Below are positions 1 through 9,436 of a DNA stretch of 64,000 nt, in pieces. The position numbers and the translations under genes were made by a program. Each line of letters starts with the position of its first letter. Position 1 is the first letter of the stretch. Source of the DNA: Acinetobacter sp. C32I (GTDB lineage: Bacteria > Pseudomonadota > Gammaproteobacteria > Pseudomonadales > Moraxellaceae). The stretch lies in NCBI RefSeq assembly GCF_023702715.1, contig NZ_CP098480.1, forward strand, positions 2,790,001-2,854,000, in the 5' to 3' direction. The notes below the pieces were generated by a model. It was not told where the DNA came from, did not search any database, and worked only from the letters and a program-made list of their open reading frames with translations.

Positions 1-1187
1 TCAGGATTCATCAATGCCCACCAACTGTCTTTTCTTTGATAAACTTCAGTATAAGGATCAGCTGTTTGCGGCAATGATGCGGTAATTTCACCCATCGGTG
101 TTTTGGCTTTAATTAACATCCACGCTTTCGGATTTTTAGGAAAATCAACAACATTGGAATAATTGGCAAATGGCAATAGCTCTAAGCCACCAGGCGCACT
201 GGCTAAGGTTGCGGTAAGCCGTTCAGACGTATTGCCAAACATAAATTTGGTCGCCCAAGCCTTAATACTATTCAATAACCCAGTTGATGCTTTCCAGCCA
301 TCCCAACCTACTGTAAGCCGTTGATACACAGCTGGCGCACCACTCGCAGGCATGACACCATGCACTACGCCTGCGATTTTATCTTTGACCTTGTCATTTT
401 GAATTAGGGCACGAGTGACCAACCCACCCATAGAGTGAGTCACTACAATAAACTTCTTAAATTTAGCTGTCGGATATTCTTTTTTGATTTGTGCCATAAC
501 CTCATTATTCATTCGATCGGCAACTTTGTCCGCAGAATTCATATTGGTATCCAGCCAATTATAACCACAGGCAAATACAGGAAAAACATAATCGGCTAGT
601 TCTTCATGCTGTTCTAAACTAAGTAATTCAACAACTTTGCTACTTGACCAGTTTTTGAGTATTTTTTTAGTTTCTTTATTGCCTGGTTGGACGATTTTTT
701 CCCATTCTGTTGTACCGTTAAATTTGTCTTTTTGTTGCTCTTTTAGGGGCTTAAAGGGATTATTGAGCTGGCTTTCTAAATAAATTAACACTTTGGCATA
801 GCCAATCGGAATCACTGACCCCCAACCCCGTGCTCTAGCAATTTCTTCAGTGATATGCGGCGCTTTCTTTTTATTTATTTTAATATCACCATCATAACCA
901 ACCTCAGTTGTTTTTGGATTTAAATCAATTTGTCGTTCCTTTGCATCTCTTTTACTGTATTCAATTAAAGTCGAAATGCCAGGATACCAAACTCTCTTTT
1001 TATTGCTATCTTTGATATTGGATCCCATAATCCCTGGAATAAAAATAATTGGCACCACATATTTGACTGGTGCTGGGATTTCACATTCGGTGTTAACACT
1101 ATTGGGGGTGGTCTGTGAAACGTAGGAAGTTTTTCCAGACTGATGAAGGGTTTCATACGCCTCATGGTTATGTACATTATTTGACAT
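1..1187 (-). CDS. T6SS phospholipase/lipase effector, PGAP1/Tle4-like (3' end beyond left edge)
   Basis: An open frame of 395 codons runs from an ATG at 1187 off the left edge without a stop. The protein has an alpha/beta-hydrolase start (PIIFIPGIMGSN, residues 46-57) and a nucleophile elbow THSMGG with the likely catalytic serine at residue 252, followed by LVTRALI. This is the PGAP1/lecithin-acyltransferase-like lipase type found in T6SS Tle effectors. No signal peptide is seen, as expected for cargo carried by a VgrG spike. It lies 8 nt after the second immunity gene in the vgrG-tli-tli-tle order. The catalytic Asp/His and any C-terminal part may lie outside the window. Assignment to Tle4 specifically rests on the Tli4-like neighbours and is inference. 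Confidence 0.75.
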   Translation of the reverse strand, partial: MSNNVHNHEAYETLHQSGKTSYVSQTTPNSVNTECEIPAPVKYVVPIIFIPGIMGSNIKDSNKKRVWYPGISTLIEYSKRDAKERQIDLNPKTTEVGYDGDIKINKKKAPHITEEIARARGWGSVIPIGYAKVLIYLESQLNNPFKPLKEQQKDKFNGTTEWEKIVQPGNKETKKILKNWSSSKVVELLSLEQHEELADYVFPVFACGYNWLDTNMNSADKVADRMNNEVMAQIKKEYPTAKFKKFIVVTHSMGGLVTRALIQNDKVKDKIAGVVHGVMPASGAPAVYQRLTVGWDGWKASTGLLNSIKAWATKFMFGNTSERLTATLASAPGGLELLPFANYSNVVDFPKNPKAWMLIKAKTPMGEITASLPQTADPYTEVYQRKDSWWALMNP

Positions 1188-1195
1188 TATTATTC

Positions 1196-2200
1196 TCAGA
1201 ATTTACGAATGGTTTTTAAAATAGACTCATATAGTTTTAAGGCTTCGCCCTGCGCTAAACTACTGGTCTGATTTCCAAATGATGAATATGAGGTATCTAC
1301 CTCTAGGCCAATTAAGGGGTCTTTATTATTACGTGCTGTACCCGTATGTTCCCATAAGGCACTCAGGCCATTCCGACCTTTCATTTTTTCAACTGAAATC
1401 CACTCTTGCCCATTTAAAGAAGCTATATTTTTCTCGCCTTTTCGAATATTGTCTTTGTTCATCTGACGCTGACTTTGTCCTGCCTGACTTAACTTACTTT
1501 CAATCCTTGGAATAAGATGTGCCGTTTCTCTTGAGTTAGTCTCACTATCAAAACGCAACACAACACTTGGATAATCTTTAAAATCAAAGCCCATTTTTTG
1601 TTTACTGTGTCTAAATTTTTGATCATTATCTTTGATAAAACCTTGATAAATACATTGACCATTTTCTGTGGGGATTTCATGTTCTGGACGATAGCGTAAG
1701 TTTTTAATGAGGTGTTGCATTGCCTCATTACTACCTTCGATCCATTTAGGCTGATCACTATGATTCCCTTCAATTAAAAATAAAGTTTTTTGATCAAGTA
1801 CAAAACCAGCTACATCATAAGGAAGAATTTCTTTATCGGCCAACTTGCCTTTAAAAACCTTCGCCACTCGACCATCAATTTTTTGCTCTTGGGGATCTTC
1901 AAAAATTTTTCGATTCCCCTTTGAATAGTCACTTCTCCACTTTTGAACCGCTTCATCAAAATCTTGACGTGTCGCATTTTCTTTGACTTTAATAATAAAT
2001 GAGTCGTATTGATCATAGCGATTCAAAGGATTGGCTTCAGCAGGAATCTCTACCGTATAACGCCCAATGCAATAGCTTTTAGTTTTTTCTAAATTTATCA
2101 TATTGTTTCCAGTATTTTCTATGTTCGATTTTGCAGATATACAGCCAGCACTGAATACACATGCAGTTAATAATAGGGAAGCGTATATTTTATTCATCAA
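1196..2200 (-). CDS. Tli4-like T6SS immunity lipoprotein, copy 2 (next to effector)
   Basis: A 334-residue exported lipoprotein. The N-terminal hydrophobic segment ends in a lipobox (FSAGC, Cys20), so it should sit in the inner or outer membrane facing the periplasm, where T6SS lipases act. The mature part fits the two-domain Tli4 immunity family (YCIGRYTVEIPAEA near residue 43, second domain after YRPEHEIP near residue 170). Its role would be to bind and neutralise the lipase encoded immediately downstream. It is a tandem paralogue of the gene at 2297-3307: the N-terminal and C-terminal parts are nearly identical and the centre differs. Either of two consecutive ATG codons could start it. 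Confidence 0.75.
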   Translation of the reverse strand: MMNKIYASLLLTACVFSAGCISAKSNIENTGNNMINLEKTKSYCIGRYTVEIPAEANPLNRYDQYDSFIIKVKENATRQDFDEAVQKWRSDYSKGNRKIFEDPQEQKIDGRVAKVFKGKLADKEILPYDVAGFVLDQKTLFLIEGNHSDQPKWIEGSNEAMQHLIKNLRYRPEHEIPTENGQCIYQGFIKDNDQKFRHSKQKMGFDFKDYPSVVLRFDSETNSRETAHLIPRIESKLSQAGQSQRQMNKDNIRKGEKNIASLNGQEWISVEKMKGRNGLSALWEHTGTARNNKDPLIGLEVDTSYSSFGNQTSSLAQGEALKLYESILKTIRKF

Positions 2201-2296
2201 TATATCCTCATAGTGTAATTATGATCTGAGCCATTACATTGCTAAGTCCCTCTAGCAACACGGTTTTAAATGATCCTATTACATTTATTGACATGG

Positions 2297-3307
2297 TTAT
2301 TCTCGAAATGTACGAATGGTTTTTAAAATAGACTCATATAGTTTTAACGCTTCACCCTGCGCTAAACTACTGGTCTGATCTCCAAATGATGAATATGAGG
2401 TATCTACCTCTAGGCCAATTAAGGGGTCTTTATTGTTACGTGCTGTACCCGTATGTTCCCATAAGGCACTTAGGCCATTGCGACCTTTCATTTTTTCAAC
2501 CGAAATCCACTCTTGCCCATTTAAATAGCTCGTATTTTTTTCACCTTTTCGAATATTGTCTTTATTTATTTGACGCTGACTTTGTCCTGCTTGGCTTAAC
2601 TTACTTTCAATCCTTGGAATAAGGGCTGCTGTTTCTCTTGAGTTGGTCTCACTATCAAAACGTAATACGACACTCGGATAATCTTTAAAATCAAAGCCCA
2701 TTTTTTGTTTACTGTGTCTAAATTTTTGATCATTATCTTTGATAAAACCTTGATAAATACATTGACCATTTTCTGTGGGGATTTCATGTTCTGGACGATA
2801 GCGTAAATTTTTAACGAGATGCTGTATAGCTTCGTTACTTTTTTCGGTCCACTCAGGTAGATCACTATGCCCACCTTCTATTAAAAACAAAGTCTTTTTA
2901 TCGAGTACAAAACCAAAAACATCAAATGGATCACCTTTATCTTTTGATTTTTTTCCTTTAAGTATTTTAGTAATACGCCCCTCTATTTTTTGTTCTACAG
3001 AATCTTCAGTAATAAACCTATCATATTTAGAATAATCTTGTCGCCACTTTTGAATAGCCGCATCAAAATCTTGACGTGTCGCATTTTCTTTGACTTTAAT
3101 AATAAATGAGTCGTATTGATCATAGCGATTCAAAGGATTGGCCTCAGCAGGAATCTCTACCGTATAACGCCCAATGCAATAGCTTTTGGTTGTTTCTAAA
3201 TTCACTTTGTCATTTACACTATTTTTTATGTCTGATTTTGCAGATATACAGCCGACACTAAATACACAGGTAGTGAATAATAGAGGGGCATATATTTTAT
3301 TCATCAA
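2297..3307 (-). CDS. Tli4-like T6SS immunity lipoprotein, copy 1 (next to vgrG)
   Basis: A 336-residue paralogue of the following gene, with the same signal peptide and lipobox (FSVGC, Cys20) and the same two-domain Tli4 layout. Its start overlaps the 3' end of vgrG by 11 nt, which indicates translational coupling and a single transcript. Sequence is almost the same as the neighbour except for roughly residues 88-155, where many surface-type residues differ. That pattern suggests a duplicated immunity gene adapting to different or past effectors while flanks are kept similar by recombination. Which copy protects against the present lipase cannot be decided here. Confidence 0.72.
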   Translation of the reverse strand: MMNKIYAPLLFTTCVFSVGCISAKSDIKNSVNDKVNLETTKSYCIGRYTVEIPAEANPLNRYDQYDSFIIKVKENATRQDFDAAIQKWRQDYSKYDRFITEDSVEQKIEGRITKILKGKKSKDKGDPFDVFGFVLDKKTLFLIEGGHSDLPEWTEKSNEAIQHLVKNLRYRPEHEIPTENGQCIYQGFIKDNDQKFRHSKQKMGFDFKDYPSVVLRFDSETNSRETAALIPRIESKLSQAGQSQRQINKDNIRKGEKNTSYLNGQEWISVEKMKGRNGLSALWEHTGTARNNKDPLIGLEVDTSYSSFGDQTSSLAQGEALKLYESILKTIRTFRE

Positions 3308-6038
3308 TATATCCTAATAGTGTGATCACGGCTTTCGTCATTGAAAGAGAGGTAACTTTTTCAGTTTTCCCTTCTGAATCGGTCACTCCCTCAATTGTTT
3401 TTCCATCCTCTGTTTTAATTCGATATTTCATATTTGGCATCGCTTTGCCTGCTTTGTTTCTTAAAACAAAGAGCTCGTCATAATCCATCTGTAGTTTTGG
3501 CATTGCCGCCAAGTCAGTACTTAAATTACTCCCCGACATTGTTTTAATCTGCCCTGCTTTTAGCGACATGGTACCAGGACAAACAACATCAATATTTCCA
3601 CCTTCAATTTTGATATAACCTCCCCCCGCGGCTAATAATATTCCCTTACCACTTTCTATTTTGACAAAGTCATTAATCGCATAAACGTGCATCAGTTCTT
3701 GTGAGGCTATTTTCATCGTATCAGCCTGAGCTTCTATTTCTATGGGACCCTGCCCAGCTTTAATTTTAATACCCGCAGCTTTCGCAAAAAGGGAAATCTT
3801 ATCTAAGACATTCACCAAAAAGCCTCGCCCTGAAAAAATCTGTACATTCCGTTCAGAACTTAAATCGATATTTTCTTTGGCTTGGGCAACAATCCCTTTA
3901 TCTGCATCTAGAATGATTGAATCTTTAGCATCAATCGCAATATATGGCGTAGAATCTGACTCATTCCAGTGAGGAAGTTCAGTTTTTAGGGACTCTTGAA
4001 GTTCTAATTCAGGTTCCGTGGTTTGATGTCCTTTAGCTGCATCTTTTATTGCTGCATTAGTCGCTAAGAATTTCTCAATATTTTGTTGTAAATTAGGTCG
4101 ATCAAGTTGGTTTCCACTTGCATTAGAAGCACTTTCAGTCGTAATCAAAATCCCTTTGGGGGCACGAATCCCGCCCCACTCATCCGTTCTTAACTCAAAA
4201 CCTTCGCCACGACCTTCACTTTCGGCTTTCTCTTTCGGATGACTTAAATTGCCTAGATTCAGTTGAGTTGTACCATGACTGCTGTGTAACTGGGCACTGA
4301 TTTGCCCTGTAGTATCATCAAAACGCAGTTGGTTATAACCTTCACCACCGACTTCTTTAGAACGAATCCCGCTCAGCTTTTTGGTATCGGGAAGTTGGCC
4401 TTTAATGTCAAATTTGGTTGGTGAACGTTGTGCTTCATGAATACGGCCAGTCACAAATGGGCGGTCAATGTTGCCATCAAAGAAGTCAATCACAACTAAT
4501 TCATCTTTACGCGGTAAAAAGCGTGCGCCATAACCTTCACCTGCCCAAGGGGTCAGCACATCCACCCATGCTGAATCGGCATCACTGTCATTAGCGCCAG
4601 CACCACCATCATGCGCATGATCTGCTGTACGGGTGAACAGGAAGCGAACTTTAATCCGCCCCCATTCATCGACATGGATTTCCTCACCATCACTCACCAC
4701 TTTGGCACGCTGTACATGCGTTATGGGACGGTGCAGCAATGGATCATATTCAGGCACAATATCAATCGTTCGGCGCACAACCATCAATTCATTGGCTTGG
4801 CGTTCTTGTTCACTGTCTTTACTGATCGTCCAGTGACTGAGACTCAATAATTTTTCAACTTGGTCTTTAATCTCTTTAGGAAGGTTATTCTGGTTATAAA
4901 AATGCTTGGTCAGAATCAAAAACTGTTTATCATTTTGACTATGATTTTTTTCTAACTCAGGATGATCGTTCAACTGAAACCAATAACCAACCTGTGTATC
5001 CCGCACACTACTATGCGCAGTAAAATATTTTGCTTGTAAAGCCTGATATTGATTTAGCTGTTTATTGAGTTTATCTAGCTGGCTATTTCCTGAAACTGTA
5101 GCTTGATCCTCTCCATTGAGATCACGAATCCAAGCAGGTGAAATATTCCATGCTTGTTCCAGACTTAAACTTTCATTATCTCGCTGAGCACTGTGCTGAT
5201 GTGAACTGATCACTGAACCACTGGCATCTTCTTGGCTTAAACTATCCGCCTGCCAGCGCTGCACATGAACAGCAGTGGGTTGCAATTGGCGTTGTGCAAT
5301 AAAGCTGGTAATACTATCCGACTGTTCTGTCGCATGAGAGCGATGATAGCGAATGTTTCGACGTTCAAGTGCCTTAAATTGTACATTATCATCAATTAAA
5401 CGTAATTTTTGTGGCTCAATACTCTGGCTATTACTAGAGACAATATAGCTGGATTCATCAATTAAAAAGTTAATCGACTCTTCACGTAACAACCGCGTTA
5501 AATAAGCATAATCACTTTCATTCGACTGCATTGAGAAAGGACGAATATCATAGTCCTTGCTCAAACCACTGCTATCTAATTTAAGACTAGCTGCAAATAA
5601 AGGGCTTTTGCTTTGCCATTCCTTAAAAATGATTTCACAAATCTCCACCGCACTTTTATTCATAAACACGCGGCTATTGCGTCGCTTATGCCATAAGCTG
5701 GTAGCATCCTGCATCGTCAGTCGATAAAGGCTTAAAGCACCATCACTTTGCCCCTGACTTGCGCCTGTAATAATTCCTGTGGTTCTAAACAGTTGACCAG
5801 CATCTGTCACTTGATCAACAGCAACTTGGCATCCAATAAATTGTTTGAGTTCGATATAAGGATTGGTAGATAAACAAATCAGTTCTAAGGATAATCCATC
5901 ATTAATACCATGATAACCCTCTAGGCGTTGCAGCATGACTTGAGTATTAAGTGCTGTATTTGAAAACTGAATACTCATCGCACGTTTTTGAGTGCCAACG
6001 CCTAATTTATCTAAGACGTTAAAGATATTATTCAACAT
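3297..6038 (-). CDS. vgrG: T6SS spike protein VgrG with C-terminal cargo-binding extension
   Basis: A 913-residue VgrG. Order of parts: a gp27-like base (from FSNTALNTQVMLQRLEGY), a gp5-like OB/needle region (VDEWGRIKVRF, then GYGARFLPRKDELVVIDF), a DUF2345 region (about 610-790) and a final segment of about 70 residues (FVLRNKAGKAMPNMKYRI onward) that looks like a transthyretin-type domain used to carry lipase effectors. I chose the ATG at 6038 because AAGG lies 8-9 nt upstream; an ATG at 6062 has no ribosome binding site. VgrG trimerises at the tip of the secretion tube. The downstream immunity and lipase genes mark it as a dedicated carrier. No other T6SS structural genes are in the window, so this is an orphan vgrG cluster. 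Confidence 0.95.
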   Translation of the reverse strand: MLNNIFNVLDKLGVGTQKRAMSIQFSNTALNTQVMLQRLEGYHGINDGLSLELICLSTNPYIELKQFIGCQVAVDQVTDAGQLFRTTGIITGASQGQSDGALSLYRLTMQDATSLWHKRRNSRVFMNKSAVEICEIIFKEWQSKSPLFAASLKLDSSGLSKDYDIRPFSMQSNESDYAYLTRLLREESINFLIDESSYIVSSNSQSIEPQKLRLIDDNVQFKALERRNIRYHRSHATEQSDSITSFIAQRQLQPTAVHVQRWQADSLSQEDASGSVISSHQHSAQRDNESLSLEQAWNISPAWIRDLNGEDQATVSGNSQLDKLNKQLNQYQALQAKYFTAHSSVRDTQVGYWFQLNDHPELEKNHSQNDKQFLILTKHFYNQNNLPKEIKDQVEKLLSLSHWTISKDSEQERQANELMVVRRTIDIVPEYDPLLHRPITHVQRAKVVSDGEEIHVDEWGRIKVRFLFTRTADHAHDGGAGANDSDADSAWVDVLTPWAGEGYGARFLPRKDELVVIDFFDGNIDRPFVTGRIHEAQRSPTKFDIKGQLPDTKKLSGIRSKEVGGEGYNQLRFDDTTGQISAQLHSSHGTTQLNLGNLSHPKEKAESEGRGEGFELRTDEWGGIRAPKGILITTESASNASGNQLDRPNLQQNIEKFLATNAAIKDAAKGHQTTEPELELQESLKTELPHWNESDSTPYIAIDAKDSIILDADKGIVAQAKENIDLSSERNVQIFSGRGFLVNVLDKISLFAKAAGIKIKAGQGPIEIEAQADTMKIASQELMHVYAINDFVKIESGKGILLAAGGGYIKIEGGNIDVVCPGTMSLKAGQIKTMSGSNLSTDLAAMPKLQMDYDELFVLRNKAGKAMPNMKYRIKTEDGKTIEGVTDSEGKTEKVTSLSMTKAVITLLGYIDE

Positions 6039-6094
6039 TATTATTGCCTTATTCTTGATCAAAAAAAATTACCAGAATGATTTGTCTGATTCAA

Positions 6095-7351
6095 TTATGA
6101 ACAGGTTTCGTTTTGTGTCATTGTAACTAAAAGTCTTCGATAGCCTTGAACAACATAACGGCCCAACTGATATTTTTCTTGTATTTTAGGAATACTAAGT
6201 TGCTCCAAATCCTGTTGGTGTTGTTTTACCCAAGCCTTCTTTTGATCCTCAATGCTAATATTTAAAAATTTTCTTAAAAGCATGCGATTTTTAATAATAT
6301 ATTTTTCACTCCGTTTTAATCTTTTCGCAATTTCAGTCAAACTTAAATGCAAGTCCAATAAAATCTCCTGATTTTCTAAACGCCATGCTTGAACTCGATC
6401 CTTATGCTTTGCCAGACCTAAACGCTGTCTTAATTCATCTTTCTTCCGAAAAATCTGTTCAAGGCTCAAACCAAGCTTTTTGACTAAGTCCTCATTACTT
6501 AACTCAGGATTAAGGAGGTCTTCTTGATGTAGCGCAAACCAAGCCTCTTTTTGTGCTTTGATTTTGGGGATCTCCAGCATTTCTCTTAATCTTGCTTTTG
6601 CTCTTAAAATTTCTCCTGGCATTTTTTGGAATTGATCAGCTAAGACGGCAACCGTTTTTCCTGAGTTTAATAATTCCTCCTGATGATCCAATAGCCATTG
6701 CCGCTTTGCTTGTTTATCATTTTGAAATTTTTCAGAAAAACTGAATTCATCTAGCTCTTGCCGAATACGGTTATAAAATTTTTTAGCGATGAATACACTG
6801 ACATCAAATTTTTCTACGATTTCCTGAACAGTTAAGCCGCTCAGCTGTTGTTTATTGGCTTGAAACCACTGCTCTTGAATCACCTCAGCTTGTTTTTTTC
6901 TAAGTCGCTTTCGCACAGGAATATCGACAAGTTCAGCTAACCAGATTTTATGTTGATAAACTTGAGGTCGTGTTAATCCATACTTCGCTTTTAATGTCTC
7001 TAAACTGTCGTACAATAGTTCATCTTGATGTGCCAGAATCCATGAATTATTTCGATAGATAAAATTTCTTTGAATACCCAATAGCCGTCTGAATTTACCG
7101 ACCATACTTAAGGAGAGTTCAAGTTGTTTCGCAACTTCAAAGACTTTGTATTCTTTTACAAAATCAGCCATCTCTGGGGTTAAAATCACTGAAAAACTTG
7201 GACTAACGCCCTCATCTTTAGCGGTAAACCCATAAGGCCAGCCACGATAGACGATAATCCCAGTATGTGTTTTTCGCTCCTCGTAGGCATCCCAATACTC
7301 GCCCTCCCAATCCTTGACCGTTTTAATTTTAAAATATTTATATTTTCCCAT
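6095..7351 (-). CDS. Unknown protein made of ~52-residue helix-turn-helix-like repeats
   Basis: A 418-residue protein of no family I recognise. After an N-terminal part of about 55 residues rich in aromatic residues (KDWEGEYWDAY, YRGWPYGF), the rest is a series of modules. Trp at 104, 162, 219, 271, 323 and 374 each opens a unit of 51-58 residues with the pattern W-x(3)-HQ-x-ELL, then a helix with LA or IV, a polar turn, and a basic helix ending LR-x-LGI. An earlier half-module covers about 57-95. The pattern resembles tandem helix-turn-helix domains and is strongly basic, so nucleic acid binding is possible. There is no signal peptide, membrane segment or cysteine-rich motif. It ends 56 nt before vgrG on the same strand and may share its transcript. 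Confidence 0.85.
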   Translation of the reverse strand: MGKYKYFKIKTVKDWEGEYWDAYEERKTHTGIIVYRGWPYGFTAKDEGVSPSFSVILTPEMADFVKEYKVFEVAKQLELSLSMVGKFRRLLGIQRNFIYRNNSWILAHQDELLYDSLETLKAKYGLTRPQVYQHKIWLAELVDIPVRKRLRKKQAEVIQEQWFQANKQQLSGLTVQEIVEKFDVSVFIAKKFYNRIRQELDEFSFSEKFQNDKQAKRQWLLDHQEELLNSGKTVAVLADQFQKMPGEILRAKARLREMLEIPKIKAQKEAWFALHQEDLLNPELSNEDLVKKLGLSLEQIFRKKDELRQRLGLAKHKDRVQAWRLENQEILLDLHLSLTEIAKRLKRSEKYIIKNRMLLRKFLNISIEDQKKAWVKQHQQDLEQLSIPKIQEKYQLGRYVVQGYRRLLVTMTQNETCS

Positions 7352-7664
7352 TATTTTATTTCACTGCTCGCAATCAAATATAAAATCGTATCCACCAACA
7401 TTTTTAGCGATTTTAATACTAACTAATCTTTATTTTATAAATCAACAATCCACCTGATATGTATATTAAACTGACCTATTAGGTATAAATTTTAAAATTA
7501 GAATATGAAGTCTATTTTTATTGAGTTAGAAGGCAAAAATTAAACACTTACATAAATATCAAAAGATAATAATTTCTCAAAAAATAAAATTCTTTTATCC
7601 ATGCTAACACCCGATCCTGCCCCATCTCTGCTACTCTCTTTCTTTTACTTTTCTGCGTTTTACT
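7352..7664. other. AT-rich intergenic region
   Basis: About 310 bases between divergent genes. The stretch is very AT-rich and should hold the promoter for the repeat-protein/vgrG transcript on the minus strand and one for the plus-strand gene. I see no convincing hairpin, repeat or open frame. Confidence 0.5.
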
Positions 7665-7991
7665 ATGCTCAGTTTATTTGTTTACGGCACTTTAGGACCC
7701 AACCGTCCCAATGCCCATATCATGGAAAATATTGGTGGTACATGGGCAGAAGCACATGTATTTGGCACACTCAAACAACAAGGCTGGGGCGCTGAATTGG
7801 GCTTTCCGGGTATTGTGCTGGATCAAAGCGAAAATCAAGTCTCTGGCTTTGTATTTTTCTCTGACAATCTAGAACAACACTGGCAAGCACTAGATGAATT
7901 CGAAGGTGCAGGCTACCAACGCGTCCCTGTCAAAGCGCATTTAAGCACAGGCGAAACCATTGATTCCTTTGTCTATGCACTCAATAGCTAA
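7665..7991 (+). CDS. Gamma-glutamylcyclotransferase (AIG2/GGCT-like) family protein
   Basis: A 108-residue cytoplasmic protein with the family signature near the N-terminus (LFVYGTLGP, residues 4-12) and the acidic motif LDEFEGAGYQRVPV (about 75-88), whose glutamate is the expected catalytic acid. Family members act on gamma-glutamyl amines or peptides and release 5-oxoproline; the substrate here is unknown. The length is normal for the bacterial single-domain form. No clear Shine-Dalgarno precedes the ATG, but upstream in-frame codons do not resemble the family. Confidence 0.85.
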   Translation: MLSLFVYGTLGPNRPNAHIMENIGGTWAEAHVFGTLKQQGWGAELGFPGIVLDQSENQVSGFVFFSDNLEQHWQALDEFEGAGYQRVPVKAHLSTGETIDSFVYALNS

Positions 7992-8091
7992 GCTGAAATT
8001 GGCGAAAATTCGACAATCCAATTAAATTTATCTGATTGCTCATTTTTTCGCTTGTTTTTTTAAACAGATTCTGTAGAATTCTCGCCACGTT

Positions 8092-8167
<76 letters not shown>

Positions 8168-8176
8168 TTTCTCGCT

Positions 8177-8599
8177 TTACTCTCGTTTTTTCCCCATCAT
8201 TTTCTCAAAATGCGAAATATTCGGATTTAATAAATCCCATTCATTGGCATGACTCACAAAACATTCTGCTTGCGGTTGATACAAATTTGGATCATCCAAT
8301 GTTCCTGCACGGATTGAAATCATTTCAGGTACGAGTTCTGGTAGACCAAACATTTGTGAACCACAGTTTGGGCAAAATGCACGGCGGATCGATTTGCCAG
8401 ATAATCCCAAAGACTCAAAATATTTGAGTTCACCAGTAATCTTCAGTTCGGATTGATGAAAGAAAGCAATCGGTGCATAAGCACTGCCTGTGGCTTTCTG
8501 ACAATCACGGCAATGACAATTAAAACGATAACGTGGCGCAACCTGCGCCTGATAACTCACTGCCCCACACAGGCATGAACCTTTATATTCATTTGGCAT
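8177..8599 (-). CDS. GFA (CENP-V/glutathione-dependent formaldehyde-activating) family protein
   Basis: A 140-residue zinc-binding protein. The cysteine groups CLCGAVSY (about 9-16), CHCRDC (about 29-34) and CPNCG (about 77-81) are the zinc ligands of the GFA fold. Bacterial members are often annotated as glutathione-dependent formaldehyde-activating enzymes, but most have no proven activity. It is the last gene of a tight minus-strand operon (7 nt after the methyltransferase gene). Confidence 0.88.
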   Translation of the reverse strand: MPNEYKGSCLCGAVSYQAQVAPRYRFNCHCRDCQKATGSAYAPIAFFHQSELKITGELKYFESLGLSGKSIRRAFCPNCGSQMFGLPELVPEMISIRAGTLDDPNLYQPQAECFVSHANEWDLLNPNISHFEKMMGKKRE

Positions 8600-8606
8600 C
8601 TTGTTC

Positions 8607-9434
8607 TCACTTTTTTACTGCACTGATTTGAATATAACGTACTAATCCATCTTGGTAGAGTTTTCGGCACAACTTGGCAGTCATGTTTATTTTGAGTTGG
8701 GCCACATCAAACGCTGATTTTTCAATTTTCCGTGTTTCGATATATTCCGCAAAACCATTCAACACCGGCTCTGAAAAATCCTGAATTTGAATATCAGTAA
8801 AACCATGCTGCGCTAAAGTCTGCCCTTGCTGCTGCTGATCCATCACATGCTGCCAATTCACATCGGCACTTTTTAATAGATAGTGATATTTTTGTTTTTG
8901 TAGCGCAGAGCACTGCTGCCAATTTTCCGACCACATCAGGGTGTGAAACGCGATCCGACCTTTTGAATTCAAAACTGAAGATGCTGAATAGAGAAATGAA
9001 TTCAAATCACTGTGATAAGCCGCATCTATACACAGCACCACATCAAATGAATTCAAAAGTTGCAGTGCTTTTAAATTCAAAAAAGATCCACAATGAATTT
9101 GAACCTGCGGTAATTGTTTTTGAATTCGTTTGACACAATCAGGCTGCAACTCAACTGCACTGAGTTGTTGAATGTGATAATGCTGGGTCCAGTGCAACAA
9201 ACTGGCACCTTGTCCACAGCCTAGATCTAAAACATGATCTGTGGATTTCAGTTGAATCGATTGTGCAATTTGATCGGCCAGACTTTGGCAGGCCTGTGGA
9301 TAACAATGATGTTGGCCTTGCCAAAAACCTAAATTACTCCAAGCAAGCCATGCATCATCACCGAGTCTTTTGGCATCAATCGCATATTTATGCCCTATGA
9401 CTTTTTCGATCAGCGCTTGCTTGAAGGTGGCCAT
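8607..9434 (-). CDS. Class I SAM-dependent methyltransferase
   Basis: A 275-residue cytoplasmic protein. Motif I, VLDLGCGQGASLLHW (about residues 68-82), and the acidic residue ending the second strand (SAVELQP) mark a Rossmann-fold SAM methyltransferase. The part after the core (LCIDAAYHSDLNSFLYSA) resembles small-molecule or lipid methyltransferases related to cyclopropane-fatty-acid synthases, but it is shorter than a true Cfa protein. The gene starts 2 nt after the flavoprotein gene, so the pair probably acts in one pathway, perhaps lipid modification. The substrate is not known. Confidence 0.8.
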   Translation of the reverse strand: MATFKQALIEKVIGHKYAIDAKRLGDDAWLAWSNLGFWQGQHHCYPQACQSLADQIAQSIQLKSTDHVLDLGCGQGASLLHWTQHYHIQQLSAVELQPDCVKRIQKQLPQVQIHCGSFLNLKALQLLNSFDVVLCIDAAYHSDLNSFLYSASSVLNSKGRIAFHTLMWSENWQQCSALQKQKYHYLLKSADVNWQHVMDQQQQGQTLAQHGFTDIQIQDFSEPVLNGFAEYIETRKIEKSAFDVAQLKINMTAKLCRKLYQDGLVRYIQISAVKK

Positions 9435-9436
9435 GC

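Noticed and set aside
6095..7351. Repeats that could suggest a CRISPR array
   Set aside because: The repetition is at protein level with divergent DNA and no regular spacer length; no CRISPR array is seen anywhere in the window.
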